Below, piece after piece: positions 19,353-27,777 of a DNA stretch of 64,000 nt. Made by a program: the position numbers and the translations under genes. Each line of letters opens with the position of its first letter. Positions within the stretch are counted from its first letter, which is position 1. This DNA is from Silicimonas sp. GTDB taxonomy: Bacteria; Pseudomonadota; Alphaproteobacteria; Rhodobacterales; Rhodobacteraceae. Below the pieces are notes generated by a model. The model did no database searches, was not told the DNA's origin, and saw nothing but the letters and a program-made list of their open reading frames with translations. The DNA lies in the NCBI GenBank assembly GCA_022824315.1, contig JAJEAC010000101.1, forward strand, positions 1 to 64,000, read 5' to 3'.

Positions 19353-20207
19353 GTGTTGGGCGCGTTTCCCGATTTCGACTCGAATGCGAAGTTCCATCAC
19401 TTTGCGAATGACGAGGTCACCATGCGCGTGGTCATCGACGGACACGGACCGGATGTTGTCTTCATTCCCGGAGGTGACGCGACGGCCGAGTGCTATTCCC
19501 AGCAATTCGCGCTACTTTCGGACGCTTTCCGCTGCACTTCCTACGATCCGCGCGGCGCCGGAAGCACGACATCGCCACCGGCCCCGTGGACGATCGCGGA
19601 CTTCGCGCGTGACTGCGCTGCCGTGATTGATGCGTATTGCGACGGAAGCGCGGTCGTCTGCGGCCTTTCCCTTGGCGGCCTTGTGACTCAACAGGTGGCA
19701 ATAGATTTTCCCGAGAAAGTCCGCCTGGCCATTCCCATGGGAACCGCCGCCTTCATCGACGGCTTCACCAGGGACTGGATGCAGGCGGAGATCGACCTCC
19801 GCAAGGACGGCATTTCCCTACCAGAATATTTCCTCGCACCGCACTATGCCCCGTACGCATTCCCGGCCAAGGCGCTGCACGACCCGGAGCTTTGGGGGAA
19901 AGTCAAGGAAGCCTACACGACCCGTTTCGCAGACCGTGATCCGCAGGACTTGATCGATCAATGGCAAGCCTGCCTCGACTTCGACTGCCGTGAGGCCCTG
20001 AAGACCTGCCCGGTTCCGATGCATGTCATCAGCTTTTCCGAGGACGTCCAGACCGCGCCATCCATGTGCAAGGTGGTCGCCGACCTCGCCCCGAGGGGCG
20101 CATTCCACGAGCTGGAGGGGCTTGGGCACGTATCCATGACCCGTCACAAGCCAGATGTCGTTGCAGACAAGCTGCGCGGCATAATTCTTGAAGCGACTGC
20201 AATCTGA
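19353..20207 (+). CDS. Alpha/beta-hydrolase fold protein
   Basis: A 284-residue alpha/beta hydrolase: oxyanion region DVVFIPGGDA, SYDPRGAGST, nucleophile elbow GLSLGGL (Ser near 107), and a C-terminal GLGHVSMTRH holding the likely catalytic His. I start at GTG 19353 because GAGGAGAG lies immediately upstream and the family-like sequence begins there; the open frame reaches back into the previous gene. The third hydrolase in the operon, 8 bases after the second CocE-type gene. It resembles esterases and lactone or enol-lactone hydrolases; substrate not assignable. Confidence 0.85.
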   Translation: MLGAFPDFDSNAKFHHFANDEVTMRVVIDGHGPDVVFIPGGDATAECYSQQFALLSDAFRCTSYDPRGAGSTTSPPAPWTIADFARDCAAVIDAYCDGSAVVCGLSLGGLVTQQVAIDFPEKVRLAIPMGTAAFIDGFTRDWMQAEIDLRKDGISLPEYFLAPHYAPYAFPAKALHDPELWGKVKEAYTTRFADRDPQDLIDQWQACLDFDCREALKTCPVPMHVISFSEDVQTAPSMCKVVADLAPRGAFHELEGLGHVSMTRHKPDVVADKLRGIILEATAI

Positions 20208-20368
20208 CACCGAACCGGGATGCAATCGAGCGAGATCCACATCGCGACGCATCTGGAACTGCCTGCGCATCCTGAACTCATCGCAATTCGCTGACTTGAT
20301 AGAGCCCGGGCGTTGCGCCGCATGCGTACCTGCTCTGCAAAGTGCCACAGTAGGTTGGAAGAATCCGC

Positions 20369-20397
20369 TTGCAGAAGCCATTCGATGTCAATATCTC
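20369..20397 (+). promoter_or_regulatory. Predicted sigma70-type promoter for tRNA-Gly
   Basis: TTGCAG (20369-20374) and TATCTC (20392-20397) are separated by 17 bases and would start transcription about 10 bases before the mature tRNA. The -10 element is weak, but position and spacing fit. Confidence 0.45.
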
Positions 20398-20415
20398 CAA
20401 TCCACCTACCGGAAT

Positions 20416-20490
20416 GCGGGCGTAGCTCAGGGGTAGAGCATTACCTTGCCAAGGTAAGGGTCGTGAGTTCGAATCTCATCGCCCGCTCCA
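20416..20490 (+). tRNA. tRNA-Gly (anticodon GCC)
   Basis: A complete cloverleaf: acceptor GCGGGCG pairs with CGCCCGC, the D-loop contains AGCTCAGGGGTAGAGC, anticodon stem ACC/GGT encloses TTGCCAA with anticodon GCC at 20448-20450, the T-arm carries GTTCGAATC, and CCA is encoded at 20488-20490. A promoter-like pair lies upstream and an intrinsic terminator follows, so it is its own transcription unit. Confidence 0.97.
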
Positions 20491-20507
20491 AAGGAACCGA
20501 TGGAGAG

Positions 20508-20532
20508 CGCATCCTGAATCGGGATGCGTTTT
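20508..20532 (+). terminator. Intrinsic terminator after tRNA-Gly
   Basis: CGCATCC and GGATGCG form a 7-bp stem followed by TTTT, 18 bases after the tRNA CCA end. Confidence 0.8.
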
Positions 20533-20717
20533 CGTATTGCGGCTCTTTCGGTGGAGATGGCGCGTCCGGAGTCCTGAACAAGTTTTCCGGACGGCACGTC
20601 CCGAATACAAGACCCGGATGCATCAGCTGATTTTGAACAGAACAATGATCCGCACTCCCGCTGCAAAGAAACGCGGACATTCCGCTGTCGATTCTGTCTG
20701 CATGGGGATGGCTTGAC

Positions 20718-21917
20718 ATGGCGCCGCCGCTCGAAGGAATACGCGTACTCGCCGTGGAGCAATACGGTGCCGGCCCGTTCGGCACCCAGCACTTGGCCGA
20801 CCTTGGTGCAGAACTGATCAAGGTCGAAAACCGACAGTCCGGCGGCGACTACGCACGCGCGCTCGGCCCCTACTTCGTCGAAGGTGCCGACGGCGATGAC
20901 AGCGGCCTTTTCTTCCAGTCGATCAACCGCAACAAGAAGAGCCTGACGCTTGATCTCGGCCAACCCGAGGGGCAACGGATCTTCAAGCGGCTGATCGCCG
21001 GCGCGGATGCCGTGGCGAACAACCTTCGCGGAGACGTCCCGGAAAAGCTTGGACTGACATATGACGCCCTGAAATCAGCCAATCCGGCCATCGTCTGCGC
21101 CCACTGCTCCGGCTATGGCCGCGAGGGTCCGAGACGCGACTGGCCAGGCTATGACTACCTGATGCAGGCCGAAACCGGCTACTTTCATATCACGGGCGAA
21201 CCTGATTCACCTCCAACTCGCGTGGGGATGTCAGTCGTGGACTTCATGGCAGGAACCTACATGGCCCTGGGTCTCGTGGCCGGGATCCTGTCTGCACGAT
21301 CAACTGGCCAGGGCCGCGACATAGACGTGAACCTCTACGACACCGCCCTTTACAATCTAAGCTATCTCAACACCTGGGCGCTGAACTCGGGTTATGATCC
21401 GGTGCGCGTGCCACGCTCGGCCCATGTTTCGCTGGTGCCCTGCCAGCTCTATCGCACGTCGGACGGCTGGATCTACGTGATGTGCAACAAGGAGAAGTTC
21501 TGGCCGGAACTGTGTGATGCCGTCGGACGTCCGGATCTTGCCCAAGATCCGCAGTTCGGGACCTTCGCAGGCAGGCTCAATCGGCGCGACGAACTCACCG
21601 TCATCCTGGATGAGGCATTGTCGGCCGCAACAAGCGAAGAGTGGTTGCGAAAGCTGCAAGGGCGTGTCCCGGTCGCGCCGATACGAACCCCCCGCACAGC
21701 CCTGCAGGATGCAAGCCTGGAGACGGACGGAAAGATCGAAACCATGATCCTTGAAGGCGGCGAGGAATTCCAGATGTTGCGTTCCCCGATTCGCACCGGT
21801 GTTGATGGCGTTGCGCGCGCCTGCCCTCCCATGGGTCGCGATACCGACGAAATTCTGCAGGCCGCAGGCTTCTCCGCCAAGGAGATCGCGGAATTTCGTG
21901 AGAAAAAACTGATATAG
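20718..21917 (+). CDS. CaiB/BaiF-family (class III) CoA-transferase
   Basis: A 399-residue class III CoA-transferase, moving CoA between an acyl-CoA donor and a carboxylate. Seen: N-terminal PPLEGIRVLAVEQYGAGPFG, the segment NRNKKSLTLDL, GYGREGP, and the catalytic-type Asp near residue 173 in SVVDFMAGT, then a PVAPIRTPRTAL-type C-terminal region. Typical length. ATG 20718 follows GGGGATGG weakly. It stands between tRNA-Gly and a binding-protein gene transcribed towards it. It may activate the acid released by the neighbouring hydrolases, but no direct evidence ties it to them. Confidence 0.92.
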   Translation: MAPPLEGIRVLAVEQYGAGPFGTQHLADLGAELIKVENRQSGGDYARALGPYFVEGADGDDSGLFFQSINRNKKSLTLDLGQPEGQRIFKRLIAGADAVANNLRGDVPEKLGLTYDALKSANPAIVCAHCSGYGREGPRRDWPGYDYLMQAETGYFHITGEPDSPPTRVGMSVVDFMAGTYMALGLVAGILSARSTGQGRDIDVNLYDTALYNLSYLNTWALNSGYDPVRVPRSAHVSLVPCQLYRTSDGWIYVMCNKEKFWPELCDAVGRPDLAQDPQFGTFAGRLNRRDELTVILDEALSAATSEEWLRKLQGRVPVAPIRTPRTALQDASLETDGKIETMILEGGEEFQMLRSPIRTGVDGVARACPPMGRDTDEILQAAGFSAKEIAEFREKKLI

Positions 21918-22062
21918 TTTTGGGGCGAACCTAGTGCAGAGGAGAGCCCTGATGTGCGGCGGGGTCGCCGAAAGTTGGCGGAAACACGCCGTTGCTGCGC
22001 TTAGGGCAAGGCTGCCGGGCTCCCCAGCAAGCGCGAACTGGAAGGGATCACTCGATCCCCGC

Positions 22063-22092
22063 AAATCCCCCACTTCCAAGTGCGGGAGATTT
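22063..22092. terminator. Hairpin between convergent genes
   Basis: AAATCCCCCACTT and AAGTGCGGGAGATTT can form a long stem with two small bulges around CCA. It lies between the stops of the CoA-transferase (+) and the binding protein (-), so a bidirectional terminator is plausible. Confidence 0.5.
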
Positions 22093-22161
22093 CAGGAAAC
22101 CGGCACTTGAGTCATGCTCTGGAAGTGTGGGCGGCCCGACACCGGACCACCCAATTTGAGT

Positions 22162-23721
22162 TCAGGCAGGCATGAATTCGGAGAAGAGCGACTCCCCGTT
22201 CGGCTTCAGCCCCGGCTTGATCGTGTCGCGATGAATCGCGCCGACCACCTCGTGCGTCAGGAAGACGTAGCAACCGCTCTCGTCCATGATCCCTTGCATC
22301 TTCTTGTAGATCTCGTCCCGCTTCGCCAGATCGCTTTCGACGAGACCCTGATCATGCAGGGCCTTGTACTCTGCGTTGTCAAACCGCTCCCAGTTCCACA
22401 CGCCGACCTGCTCCGGCGTGAACCAGACCGTCGCCCATGACGGATCGGGCTGCATGGAGAAGCGGCTGAGGACTAGCTGCAGCTTCAGGTAGTAGTCGCC
22501 GTCCTTGGAGCCGAGCGTCCAGAAGGTGCCGCTGTCATTTTGCTTGATTTCGCAGTTGATTCCGACGTCGGCAAGATTTGCCTGGATCACTTGCGCGGCT
22601 GCGAGGCGTTCGGACTGGTTGAGAATGTCGAGCGTGACAGTGAGATCTGTCGCACCTTCCTGCGCCAGAAGCTCGCGCGCCCGGTCCGGATCGTAGTCAT
22701 ATGTCACGCTGTCGCGGGATCCGGGCAGGCCCGGCGCGAGGATGCCGTTTCCTACGGCGGCAGCACCAAAATAGGCCGCGTCCACAACGGTCTGGCGGTC
22801 AATGGCATGCTGCACCGCACGGCGGATGTTGAGGTTGGTGAAGGGTTCGGCATCCTGGTTGATTCCCAGCCAGACATACGCAAGCGATGGCTTCTCCAGC
22901 ACCACTGAACCTTCGGGCGGGTTCTCCTTGAGCCTTGGCAGGGACGACACCGAGGTCCAGGTGTAATCCAGGTCTCCTGCCTCAAAGCCGCGTTCGGCCG
23001 TGGCCGGGTCCTCGATCGGGATGATCTGGATTTCGTCGAATCCGCCGGGCTCATGCGCCCAATCGGGATTGCGCCTCAGGATCGTCTTCTGCTTGGGCTG
23101 CCACTCTGCAAGCAGATACTGGCCGGACTGGGCTACAGGACTGGTGGTGATCTTGTCGCCCAGCTCTTCCATGGCTTTCTTGGAGAGAACGCAGGAAGCC
23201 GGCGTGGGAAGCGTCGTGCTCCAGAGCGGTACGAACTTGTTCTTCAAGTGGATGAGACCGGAAAGCTTGTCCTTGACCTCAACCTCCTTCAGGGCATCCC
23301 AATCTCCCGCATACGGGCTTTCCATGGCCGGATCAGCGATCCGCTCGATCGAGAATTTCACGTCATCGGCTGTCATCTGGCCATAGCCGTCGGTAAAGCC
23401 GATGTTGTCCTTCAACGTGAACGCGACGGTCACGTCGTCGAGCTGTTCGATCGAATCCACGGCGATCGGTTTCCATCCCCAGGTGTCACCTGCTTGCGGC
23501 ATCACCAGTGGTGCAAAGATCGAGCGAATGATGTCGTCTTCCGGCAAGGACAGGCGGAACGCCGGGTCAAGCACTTGCAGATCCGAATAGGACCGCAACG
23601 TCAGGACCTTGCCATCCTGGCTCAGTGCGGCTCTTGGTGCCACCATCGCCGCTGTGCCAAAGGCGCCCAGCGCGGCAAAGAATGATCGGCGAGAAACATC
23701 GCCCAACAACACGTTCTTCAT
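22162..23721 (-). CDS. Peptide-type ABC transporter substrate-binding protein (SBP family 5), Tat-exported
   Basis: A 519-residue periplasmic binding protein of the DppA/OppA family. The N-terminus has a twin-arginine signal (SRRSFFAALGAFGTAAM) followed by a cleavage-type region before QDGKVLTLRS. Family hallmarks: LQVLDPAFR, YEKFSIERI-like KFSIERIADP, the RRAVQHAIDRQ motif and YDPDRARELLAQEG. ATG 23721 places the signal peptide correctly. It is transcribed alone, opposite to the 11.6-20.2 kb operon, whose transporter lacks its own binding protein, and is the nearest candidate partner. Tat export is found in a minority of SBP5 proteins and implies folding, possibly with ligand, before export. 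Confidence 0.92.
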   Translation of the reverse strand: MKNVLLGDVSRRSFFAALGAFGTAAMVAPRAALSQDGKVLTLRSYSDLQVLDPAFRLSLPEDDIIRSIFAPLVMPQAGDTWGWKPIAVDSIEQLDDVTVAFTLKDNIGFTDGYGQMTADDVKFSIERIADPAMESPYAGDWDALKEVEVKDKLSGLIHLKNKFVPLWSTTLPTPASCVLSKKAMEELGDKITTSPVAQSGQYLLAEWQPKQKTILRRNPDWAHEPGGFDEIQIIPIEDPATAERGFEAGDLDYTWTSVSSLPRLKENPPEGSVVLEKPSLAYVWLGINQDAEPFTNLNIRRAVQHAIDRQTVVDAAYFGAAAVGNGILAPGLPGSRDSVTYDYDPDRARELLAQEGATDLTVTLDILNQSERLAAAQVIQANLADVGINCEIKQNDSGTFWTLGSKDGDYYLKLQLVLSRFSMQPDPSWATVWFTPEQVGVWNWERFDNAEYKALHDQGLVESDLAKRDEIYKKMQGIMDESGCYVFLTHEVVGAIHRDTIKPGLKPNGESLFSEFMPA

Positions 23722-24144
23722 GGTCTACTCCCTGATGCATTGTACTCTCGAGTGATGCGGAAGTGCCGTGCTGGACGGGACTGGTTGACAAATGACCAGG
23801 CCGATCCGGCATCAAGCACCTGCGCCGCAGCGTGGATCACGTCGACCAAGGGGTGTCGCTTTCGAAGAAGCCCATATGCGCAACCAGGATGACGGCCATC
23901 CGAAACGCGTTCGCGGAGAGCATTTCCCAGCCCGGACAAGTCGAGAACCTTCACGAAGCCCGCAATGCCCAAAGCCGAAAGTCCTGTTGCGTCATTCAAA
24001 GGGCTTCCCCCCAAGTGCCGAATGAACCACGCCCGGAAGTCTCGCACAGTTTCGAATACCCACAAGACAATTCTTGAGACTCTCCCTTGCTCCCTTGGGC
24101 TTGACCAATAGTCTCTGATTCCGAAGTTCTCGTGCGGATCAGGA
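23722..24144. other. Divergent promoter region
   Basis: About 420 bases between the binding-protein gene (minus) and the third CocE-type hydrolase gene (plus). A minus-strand open frame (23718-24065) would encode about 115 residues without recognised motifs or ribosome site and overlaps the binding-protein start, so I do not call it. TTGACC near 24096 could be a -35 element for the plus gene, but no good -10 follows. Confidence 0.4.
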
Positions 24145-26130
24145 ATGACAGCAGATTTCGGCAGTCAGGATTTTGAATTCGGCGAAGTCGAGCACCAGTG
24201 GATTCCGATGCCTGACGGAGTGCGGCTTGCGGCGCGGATTTGGCTGCCACGCATTGCAGGAACAGTCCCCGCGATCCTCGAATACATCCCGTACCGCAAG
24301 CGAGACATGGTCCGTGCCCGGGACGAACGGAACCACCCTCACTTCGCGTCCAACGGCTACGCATGCCTTCGCGTGGACATGCGCGGATCGGGCGACAGCG
24401 AGGGCCATATGCCCGACATGTATTCTGATGATGAACTGGCGGACGCCCGACACGTGATCGACTGGATTGCCGCACAACCTTGGTGCAACGGCAACGTTGG
24501 AATGTTCGGAACCTCGTGGGGCGGCACTGCCAGCATGCAGGCGGCAATCAAGGCCCCGCCTGCGTTGAAGGCCGTGATCGCGAATTGCGCGACCACTGAC
24601 CGTTTCGAGGACGACATTCACTGGATGGGCGGTTGTCTCCTGACCGACAGCTTCGAATGGGGTGCCACGCTGCCGGCGATCCTCGCCGCACCGCCGGACG
24701 CGGCGACAGTCGGTCCTGGCTGGATGGCAATGTGGCGCGAAAGACTGGAGGGGCTGAGCTTTCCGCTTTCTGCATGGCTCGATCACCAGACGCGCGGATC
24801 CTACTGGCGGCGCGGTTCGGTGAAGTTCAGCACGGATGATCTGTCCTGCCCGATCCTTGCGATCGGTGGTTGGGCAGACAGGTATTCCAACTCCGTGATC
24901 GGTCTCGTCGAGGCGCGGCCCGATCTCTGCTACGGCATCGTCGGGCCTTGGGGACACCACTATCCCGATCACGGAAAGCCGGGACCGGCCATGAACTTTC
25001 AGGACGTCGCGCTGGCATGGTGGGATCACTGGCTCAAGGACGCGCCCATGCCGAGTTGGCCTCGCCTGCGCCTCTGGCAGCGTGCCTTCGACGTTCCGGC
25101 GGACCGGATCGCAACGAGGGCGGGGCGATGGGTGTCCACTGACGCCGACAGTGCGGACGCGACGGAAACTGTTCTCTTCCCGGGCAAGGCAGGGCTCTCG
25201 TGGCAAGCCGGGCAGGGCACAAGCTTCCCAGTGCCATCCGACCTGCAGCATGGAGCCTGCGCCGGGGACACCGGGTATTTCGGACGGGTCGGCGGCTTGC
25301 CGCTCGATCAGTCTCCCGATGACGCGCGCGCACTCTGCTTCGACACCGAACCCCTGGAGACGGATGTTCTCCTCGTGGGGCATGCGAAGTTTCACTGCGG
25401 CATTGTGCGGGACATGGAACAAGCGCAACTGGTGTGCCGCCTTTGCGAGGTCGACCCTAACGGACGATCAAATCTCGTCACGCGGCAAGTCTTCAACCTT
25501 CAACGCAACGACACGTTGGACCGCGACGCGCTTTTTGTCCCGGGCCAACCCTTGCGCTTGTGCCTGCACTTTCCCTCAACCGCCTATCGGTTCTCGAAAG
25601 GGAATCGCATCCGCCTGTGCATCGCTGCTTCGTACTGGCCGCTGGTCTGGCCTGTACCGTGCCAAGCATCCATGCTAGCCGACACGACCGACGCCCGGCT
25701 GGTCCTGCCCTGCCCATCAGACATCTCTCCAGCGGAATCCTTGCCGCCGCCACACATCTTGCCTCCCACTCCTTCTTGGGAAATCCGCTCCGACGGCCCG
25801 CTTTGCCGAGAATCCGGCGAGACGGCCGAAGGAGAGGGCTTCCATCTTTGGCGGCAGCCTTGGTCAACGGCCCGGTTTCCGGAACTTGGCTTGAGTTTCT
25901 CGTCGACGACCGAGATGAAATACAAAATTTCGGCCGAGGACCATGCCATTCTGAAGTGTTCCGTTTCGGTCGTCTATGAAATCGAACGACCAGACGGGAT
26001 CGCACGCATCGAAAGCAACATGTTAAGCGGCACTGATCCGGACGTCCTGTCCGTTGCGTTGAAGCTTGTCGCTAGCTGGAACGACGAGACCATGGCCAAG
26101 CGCTCATGGACGTACGGTCGCAAAGCCTGA
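24145..26130 (+). CDS. CocE/NonD-family alpha/beta hydrolase (S15-like) 3
   Basis: A 661-residue third paralogue: IPMPDGVRLAARIWLP, VDMRGSGDSEG, nucleophile Ser124 in GTSWGGT, Asp245 in GGWADRY and His271 in GPWGHHYPDH, with a beta-rich C-terminal domain ending WTYGRKA. Separately transcribed, divergent from the Tat-exported binding protein, so the two probably share a regulatory region. No signal peptide. With 15310-17316 and 17320-19344 it makes three full-length, catalytically intact members within 11 kb. Confidence 0.88.
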   Translation: MTADFGSQDFEFGEVEHQWIPMPDGVRLAARIWLPRIAGTVPAILEYIPYRKRDMVRARDERNHPHFASNGYACLRVDMRGSGDSEGHMPDMYSDDELADARHVIDWIAAQPWCNGNVGMFGTSWGGTASMQAAIKAPPALKAVIANCATTDRFEDDIHWMGGCLLTDSFEWGATLPAILAAPPDAATVGPGWMAMWRERLEGLSFPLSAWLDHQTRGSYWRRGSVKFSTDDLSCPILAIGGWADRYSNSVIGLVEARPDLCYGIVGPWGHHYPDHGKPGPAMNFQDVALAWWDHWLKDAPMPSWPRLRLWQRAFDVPADRIATRAGRWVSTDADSADATETVLFPGKAGLSWQAGQGTSFPVPSDLQHGACAGDTGYFGRVGGLPLDQSPDDARALCFDTEPLETDVLLVGHAKFHCGIVRDMEQAQLVCRLCEVDPNGRSNLVTRQVFNLQRNDTLDRDALFVPGQPLRLCLHFPSTAYRFSKGNRIRLCIAASYWPLVWPVPCQASMLADTTDARLVLPCPSDISPAESLPPPHILPPTPSWEIRSDGPLCRESGETAEGEGFHLWRQPWSTARFPELGLSFSSTTEMKYKISAEDHAILKCSVSVVYEIERPDGIARIESNMLSGTDPDVLSVALKLVASWNDETMAKRSWTYGRKA

Positions 26131-26697
26131 CCTCAGAAGAGGTCGGCACGTGCGGCTTTTCCTTCCGGGCTGCTGTGCGCCGGGAATTCGGTGCCCTGAT
26201 CCATCCGCCGCACGACCATCGAGTTGTCGTCTTGATTGACTCGACTGGCCCGGATTTCTCACCAATTCGACGACGCGGGCGGCAGCGCAGCGCGTGGCCC
26301 GAGTCCGCAATTTCCCGTCCACAAGCCAGGAATACGACCCCGTCAGACTGAGTTCCTTGCCCACTGGCACCGCAGGCAACACGCATGGAGCGGGGACATC
26401 CGCCTCTCCGTCGCCACTTCCGGAAGTCGCGGGGACTACGTCCGCGTGACCGGTCCGGATGGACGGAAGACAACGGCAACACGGTCTCGGAACCCGTAAG
26501 GTCAATTCATGACCGATGCCAATGCGCATCCATCGAAACAGCCAGTGGGGTGGGAGCGTCTTAGGTCCGGCTTGGGCCAAGAAGTAACTCAGTGATCGCA
26601 TCACCCTCGGTCTTGACGCTTTCTGCGGTTGCAGCAAGCTCCCGCTTCCTGCCCGTACCACCGCTGAACACTAGCACGGCAACCATCGGTCTCATGA
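26131..26697. other. Intergenic region before toxin-antitoxin locus
   Basis: A small hairpin (GACCTC/GAGGTC, 26129-26144) sits at the hydrolase stop. A minus-strand open frame of about 185 codons (26104-26661) has an arginine/cysteine-rich translation. One patch, PVGKELSLTGSYSW, resembles the late part of zinc-type alcohol dehydrogenases, so a decayed gene fragment is possible. No intact gene seen. Confidence 0.4.
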
Positions 26698-26722
26698 CAT
26701 GTACAGCCAATCGGCGTACATG
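26698..26722. promoter_or_regulatory. Palindromic operator upstream of DUF1778/GNAT pair
   Basis: CATGTAC and GTACATG form a perfect 7-bp inverted repeat with an 11-bp spacer, ending 23 bases before the antitoxin ATG. Its place fits autoregulation by the ribbon-helix-helix antitoxin. Confidence 0.6.
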
Positions 26723-26745
26723 CTCTTCGACGAAAGGAACGTCTG

Positions 26746-27054
26746 ATGCGAAGTTACGAGAACACAGCACAAGTTCTTGACGAACGCAGTTCGGAGCGGA
26801 TGAGCTTCCGCGCCAAACCGCGTGTGAAGGCCGCCATTCAACAGGCTGCCATCCTCTCCGGTTTAGACGACTCGGTCTTTACCATGAGTGCAGCCTACAA
26901 GGCAGCTCAGGACGTCATCCGCGCCCATGAAACGACAGTCCTTTCACCTGCGGATCATGCCGCGTTTTTTGATGCGCTGGACAATCCTCCGCCACCAACG
27001 GATCGACTGCGCGAAGCTTTTGAACGCCACAAGGCGCGTGTGACCTCGCTTTGA
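26746..27054 (+). CDS. DUF1778 (TacA-like) ribbon-helix-helix antitoxin
   Basis: A 102-residue DUF1778 protein. The N-terminal RHH portion contains SERMSFRAKPRVKAAIQQAA and SVFTMSAAYKAAQDVI, and the C-terminal toxin-binding arm has LSPADHAAFFDALDNPP, a segment shared by most of the family. RHH domains dimerise to bind operator DNA, and the arm wraps the acetyltransferase toxin. ATG 26746 follows AAAGGAACG. Its TGA overlaps the toxin TTG start (TTGA), so the two are translationally coupled. Confidence 0.9.
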   Translation: MRSYENTAQVLDERSSERMSFRAKPRVKAAIQQAAILSGLDDSVFTMSAAYKAAQDVIRAHETTVLSPADHAAFFDALDNPPPPTDRLREAFERHKARVTSL

Positions 27055-27608
27055 ACGCGGCAGAAAGCGACGACGTCACGATCCAGCCGTTCGATCCGAA
27101 AAGGCATGATCGTTCGGGCTTTTCCTGCGGCGTCGAGCAGGTCGACAATTACTTCAAGCAGACGGCAAACAAGCTACGCAAAGCAGGAAATGTCCGCCTG
27201 ATGGTCATGACCACGGGCGAAAACGATGTCCTTGGCTTCTACGCTCTCAATGCTCATGCTGTTCGCTTCGAAGAGCTACCAAAGAAATACACCAGAACGA
27301 GGCCTTCCCACGGCTCTATCCCCGCAGCCTACATCTCCATGATCGATCGTGACAAACGCTACCGCGGATCGAGTTTTGGTGGTGATCTTCTCGTCGACGC
27401 ATTACGGCGGATCGTCTCCGCAGCGGACCAGATCGGGATCTCGGCCGTCATGTTGGACGTTCTCGATTGCGGTGACACGGAAGAAACGGCCCGATGCAAA
27501 GCGCTCTATGAGAGCTACGGCTTCCAGCCTATCGCGAGTGTGCCTATGCGGATGTTTCTGCCAATCGCAGTTGCGGTTCAACTGGTGCGCGAATCCTCGA
27601 CCGATTGA
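27051..27608 (+). CDS. GNAT-family acetyltransferase toxin (TacT-like)
   Basis: A 185-residue GCN5-type acetyltransferase of the class paired with DUF1778 antitoxins, which acetylates aminoacyl-tRNA and blocks translation. Seen: FDPKRHDRSGFSCGVEQVDNYF (characteristic N-terminus), LGFYALNAHAV, the acetyl-CoA pyrophosphate loop in YRGSSFGGDLLVDALRR, and CKALYESYGFQPI near the C-terminus with the usual Tyr. It starts at TTG 27051, a weak start common for toxins. Apparently intact, unlike the vapBC locus. Confidence 0.9.
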   Translation: MNAAESDDVTIQPFDPKRHDRSGFSCGVEQVDNYFKQTANKLRKAGNVRLMVMTTGENDVLGFYALNAHAVRFEELPKKYTRTRPSHGSIPAAYISMIDRDKRYRGSSFGGDLLVDALRRIVSAADQIGISAVMLDVLDCGDTEETARCKALYESYGFQPIASVPMRMFLPIAVAVQLVRESSTD

Positions 27609-27777
27609 AAGTCAGAGGCCGACCAATTGAAAGCGAATGCGTCTGCCCCGGCGATCCGCACAGGTTCTTGGCGAACGCCGAAGCTATCAACCGCAGGTGA
27701 TTGGTCCGCATTGCCGCCACCGAGCTCCGGTCGGTGAAGAGGTCCTGCTGCCGCTCCCTACGATCAACTTGGGCGCC

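Noticed and set aside
20416-20490. tRNA-Gly as an integration site for a genomic island
   Set aside because: No integrase gene lies nearby and I saw no second copy of the tRNA 3' end in the window.
23718-24065. 115-codon minus-strand frame upstream of the Tat-exported binding protein
   Set aside because: No ribosome site or motif; it overlaps the binding-protein start and lies in an expected promoter region.
26104-26661. 185-codon minus-strand frame with a PVGKELSLTGSY patch resembling zinc alcohol dehydrogenases
   Set aside because: The rest of the translation does not fit a dehydrogenase, no start site is evident and the frame overlaps the hydrolase end; at most a decayed fragment.
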